A program made the position numbers and the translations under genes. The notes below the pieces were generated by a model. That model did no database searches. It was not told the DNA's origin and saw only the letters and a list, made by a program, of their open reading frames with translations. From Hyphomicrobiales bacterium (lineage in GTDB: Bacteria > Pseudomonadota > Alphaproteobacteria > Rhizobiales > Devosiaceae), in assembly GCA_004144345.1 (NCBI GenBank), contig SEEL01000001.1, forward strand, positions 152,772 to 216,771: DNA of 64,000 bases. The letters are read 5' to 3'. Of this stretch, positions 62,360 through 64,000 are shown piece by piece; the first letter of the stretch is position 1; each line of letters opens with the position of its first letter.

Positions 62360-63181
62360 TTGACCGATAGCGGCCCTCCCCGCCCGGTACCCACCAATGA
62401 CAACCGGCCGAACGCGTTGGATTTCCGCCTCGCCGAGAGCTTTCTGATGGGGGTGCGTTTCTTTTCGCGCCTGCCCACCGGCAACTCGCCGCATCTCGTC
62501 CCCGATCTCGACCGCATGGCCCCGGTGCTGCCCTTCGCCAGCTTCACCATGGCGATCGGCCCGGCGCTGGTCCTGCTGCTCCTCCTCTGGCTGGGCACGC
62601 CGAGTTTCTTCGCCGCCACCATCGCCATCGCGCTGATCGTCATCATCAATGGCGGCATGGCCGAGGACGCACTCGCCGATTCCGCCGATGGCCTGTTCGG
62701 CGGCTACACCATCGACGACCGCCTCACCATCATGAAGGACAGCCGCCACGGCACCTATGGCGTCTGCGCCATCGTGCTGCTGATCGCGCTGCGCATCACC
62801 GCCATCGGCGGCGCGCCGACGCCGCTAGAGGCCGCCGGCATCCTCCTCGCCGCGCCGATCCTCGCGCGCTCCAGCGCGTCCTTCCTCACCATCGCCCTGC
62901 CCCCGGCCCGCAGTGGCGGTTCGGCGGGCGTTGCCGGCCGCGTAACCCTGCGCAATTACGGCATCGGCCTCGGCATCGCCGCCGTCTTCGCCTTCGTCTT
63001 CGCGGGCTTTGCCGTCGGCATTCTCGGCCTCCTCACCGCCGCCCTGTTCGGCGTGCTGATGGTTTGGGGCTGGATCACGCTCTGCCGCCGCCTCATCGGC
63101 GGGGTCACCGGCGATCTCATCGGCGCCGCGCAGTCGCTCATCGAAATCGCCATCCTCACCGCCTTCATGATCTTCATCTGA
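62360..63181 (+). CDS. cobS: adenosylcobinamide-GDP ribazoletransferase
   Basis: A 273-residue integral membrane enzyme that joins GDP-cobinamide and alpha-ribazole to finish cobalamin. After a polar N-terminus, MGVRFFSRLPTGN is the family opening. GMAEDALADSADGLFGGY holds the acidic DxxxD motif for metal, followed by RLTIMKDSRHGTYG. Six or so hydrophobic helices follow, with GGVTGDLIGAAQSLIE near the end, also diagnostic. The start is TTG, with GAGAGAAG upstream. It pairs functionally with cobT, transcribed away from it. Confidence 0.93.
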   Translation: MTDSGPPRPVPTNDNRPNALDFRLAESFLMGVRFFSRLPTGNSPHLVPDLDRMAPVLPFASFTMAIGPALVLLLLLWLGTPSFFAATIAIALIVIINGGMAEDALADSADGLFGGYTIDDRLTIMKDSRHGTYGVCAIVLLIALRITAIGGAPTPLEAAGILLAAPILARSSASFLTIALPPARSGGSAGVAGRVTLRNYGIGLGIAAVFAFVFAGFAVGILGLLTAALFGVLMVWGWITLCRRLIGGVTGDLIGAAQSLIEIAILTAFMIFI

Positions 63182-63215
63182 CGAAACCGTAATCCCGGCG
63201 CGGCTTGATTTCGCC

Positions 63216-63926
63216 GTGATCCACCCCACTATCTGGTCCATGCTCTTTATCGGCGTCGCATTGCTGGTCGCGGTCGGGATCGCTCTGCTCGTCAGCGCTG
63301 ATGCCGGGTCGTTGCTCGGCCTCACCCAGATGCAGTTCGGCCAGCTCATCCCGCTGGTCATCATCCTCGTGATCTTCGCCGCCGGCGCCTTTTCGCGCCG
63401 CCAGTCGATCAGTTCGATCGCCGGCAATTTCCTCGTCTGGGCCGGCCTCTTCGCCGTCGCCCTCGTCGGCTACACCTATCGCGACGACCTGAGGGACGTG
63501 GCCGCCCGCGTCGTCGGCGAACTGAACCCGACCACCGCCATCGTCGACAGCCAGGGCGGCCGCGCCAGCTTCCGCCGCGGCCTCGATGGCCATTTCACCC
63601 TCGCCGCCGACGTGAATGGCGCCAGCATGCCGCTGCTGTTCGACACCGGCGCCAGCGCCGTCGTCCTCTCCTACAATGACGCGCAACGCGCCGGCATCGA
63701 CGTCGAGCGCCTCAGCTTCTCGCTCCCCGTCACCACCGCCAACGGCACCGGCCGCGCCGCCCTCGTCAGCCTCGACCGCGTCGAACTGGGCGGCATCGCC
63801 CGCCGCAATGTCCGCGCCTTCATCGCCGAACCCCACGCCCTGCAAGGCAGCCTCCTCGGCATGAGCTTCCTCGAAACCCTGAGCCGCTACTCAGTGGCCG
63901 GCAGCACGCTGGAACTGGTCGACTAA
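63216..63926 (+). CDS. membrane-anchored retropepsin-like aspartic protease
   Basis: A 236-residue protein with three N-terminal hydrophobic helices (about 8-28, 42-60, 70-86) and a single-lobe aspartic protease domain from about residue 120. The catalytic motif is LLFDTGASAVVLS, with the hydrophobic partner LQGSLLGMSFLETLSRY. It matches the TIGR02281 clan AA group. A dimer is needed to form the active site, probably in the periplasm. The start is GTG, 34 bases after cobS. No partner gene or substrate is evident. Confidence 0.85.
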   Translation: MIHPTIWSMLFIGVALLVAVGIALLVSADAGSLLGLTQMQFGQLIPLVIILVIFAAGAFSRRQSISSIAGNFLVWAGLFAVALVGYTYRDDLRDVAARVVGELNPTTAIVDSQGGRASFRRGLDGHFTLAADVNGASMPLLFDTGASAVVLSYNDAQRAGIDVERLSFSLPVTTANGTGRAALVSLDRVELGGIARRNVRAFIAEPHALQGSLLGMSFLETLSRYSVAGSTLELVD

Positions 63927-63965
63927 GCGGCCTCGCGGCCGGACGAGCCTACTGCACCGGGCAAG

Positions 63966-64000
63966 ACACCCCACCCCCCACGCTACGCGTGGTCCCCCCC
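63966..64000. repeat. C-rich palindromic repeat at right edge
   Basis: A CCACGC/GCGTGG hairpin (63978-63983 with 63987-63992) flanked by runs of C. The same composition, cccc-ccacgc-spacer-gcgtggt-cccc, occurs at 34767-34800. It is cut by the window end, so its true length is unknown. Confidence 0.5.

Overview
The window is GC-rich, densely packed bacterial chromosomal DNA. Gene content points to an alphaproteobacterium of the Hyphomicrobiales, and a Devosia-like (Devosiaceae) genome is my best guess. The clues are DUF2865 and DUF2059 secreted proteins, a class II DAHP synthase, a short glutamyl-tRNA synthetase, GFA-family paralogs, an Atm1-type ABC exporter and frequent TGATG/ATGA start-stop overlaps. 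The genus is an inference. There is no integrase, transposase, CRISPR array or rRNA, so this reads as ordinary core and niche metabolism rather than an island.

Layout. 1-5.4 kb: the 5' end of a membrane gene, a giant DUF2339 membrane protein, an acyltransferase-3, a DUF1349 protein and TspO. 5.4-9.2 kb: a coupled minus-strand operon guaB / membrane protein / MAPEG / RsmB. 9.4-11.6 kb: a sulfotransferase facing a divergent WS/DGAT-like protein. 11.6-12.3 kb: a gene-free gap with a 109-nt repeat and strong hairpins. 12.3-15.1 kb: two tandem DHA2-type MFS exporters. 15.1-19.6 kb: rlmE, Ppx/GppA, DUF2147, a zinc deacylase, tRNA-Gln(CTG) and DUF2934.

19.7-28.3 kb is the main accessory metabolic block. 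Creatininase-family and RidA-family genes diverge from a NitT/THI5-type ABC importer, which is coupled to a cytosine-deaminase-like amidohydrolase, an FAD-linked oxidase and a flavodoxin-fold quinone reductase. Kynureninase converges on its end. Together these look like uptake and opening of a cyclic amide or N-heterocycle whose identity cannot be read from sequence. 28.4-34.5 kb: cysQ, then a PadR regulator with an RND efflux pair and a terminator. 34.5-35.2 kb: a second gene-free gap with the second repeat copy and several palindromes.

35.2-43.2 kb (minus): ArsR coupled to an Atm1-like ABC exporter, a Pro/Ala-rich anchored protein, then one overlapping operon cysS-VOC-GFA-GFA-GFA-cimA. 43.4-49.6 kb: a cytochrome c', DUF2865, a gltX-small membrane protein-nadE operon and an outer-membrane barrel. 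49.7-54.6 kb: class II DAHP synthase, glutathione reductase, DUF2059, rpiA and an L,D-transpeptidase. 54.7-64 kb: moaA with a small-molecule kinase, a NYN-LOTUS protein, an Lrp regulator, an anchored nuclease, an orphan histidine kinase, a Gfo/Idh/MocA oxidoreductase, divergent cobT and cobS, and an anchored retropepsin-like protease. The window ends in a C-rich palindromic repeat.
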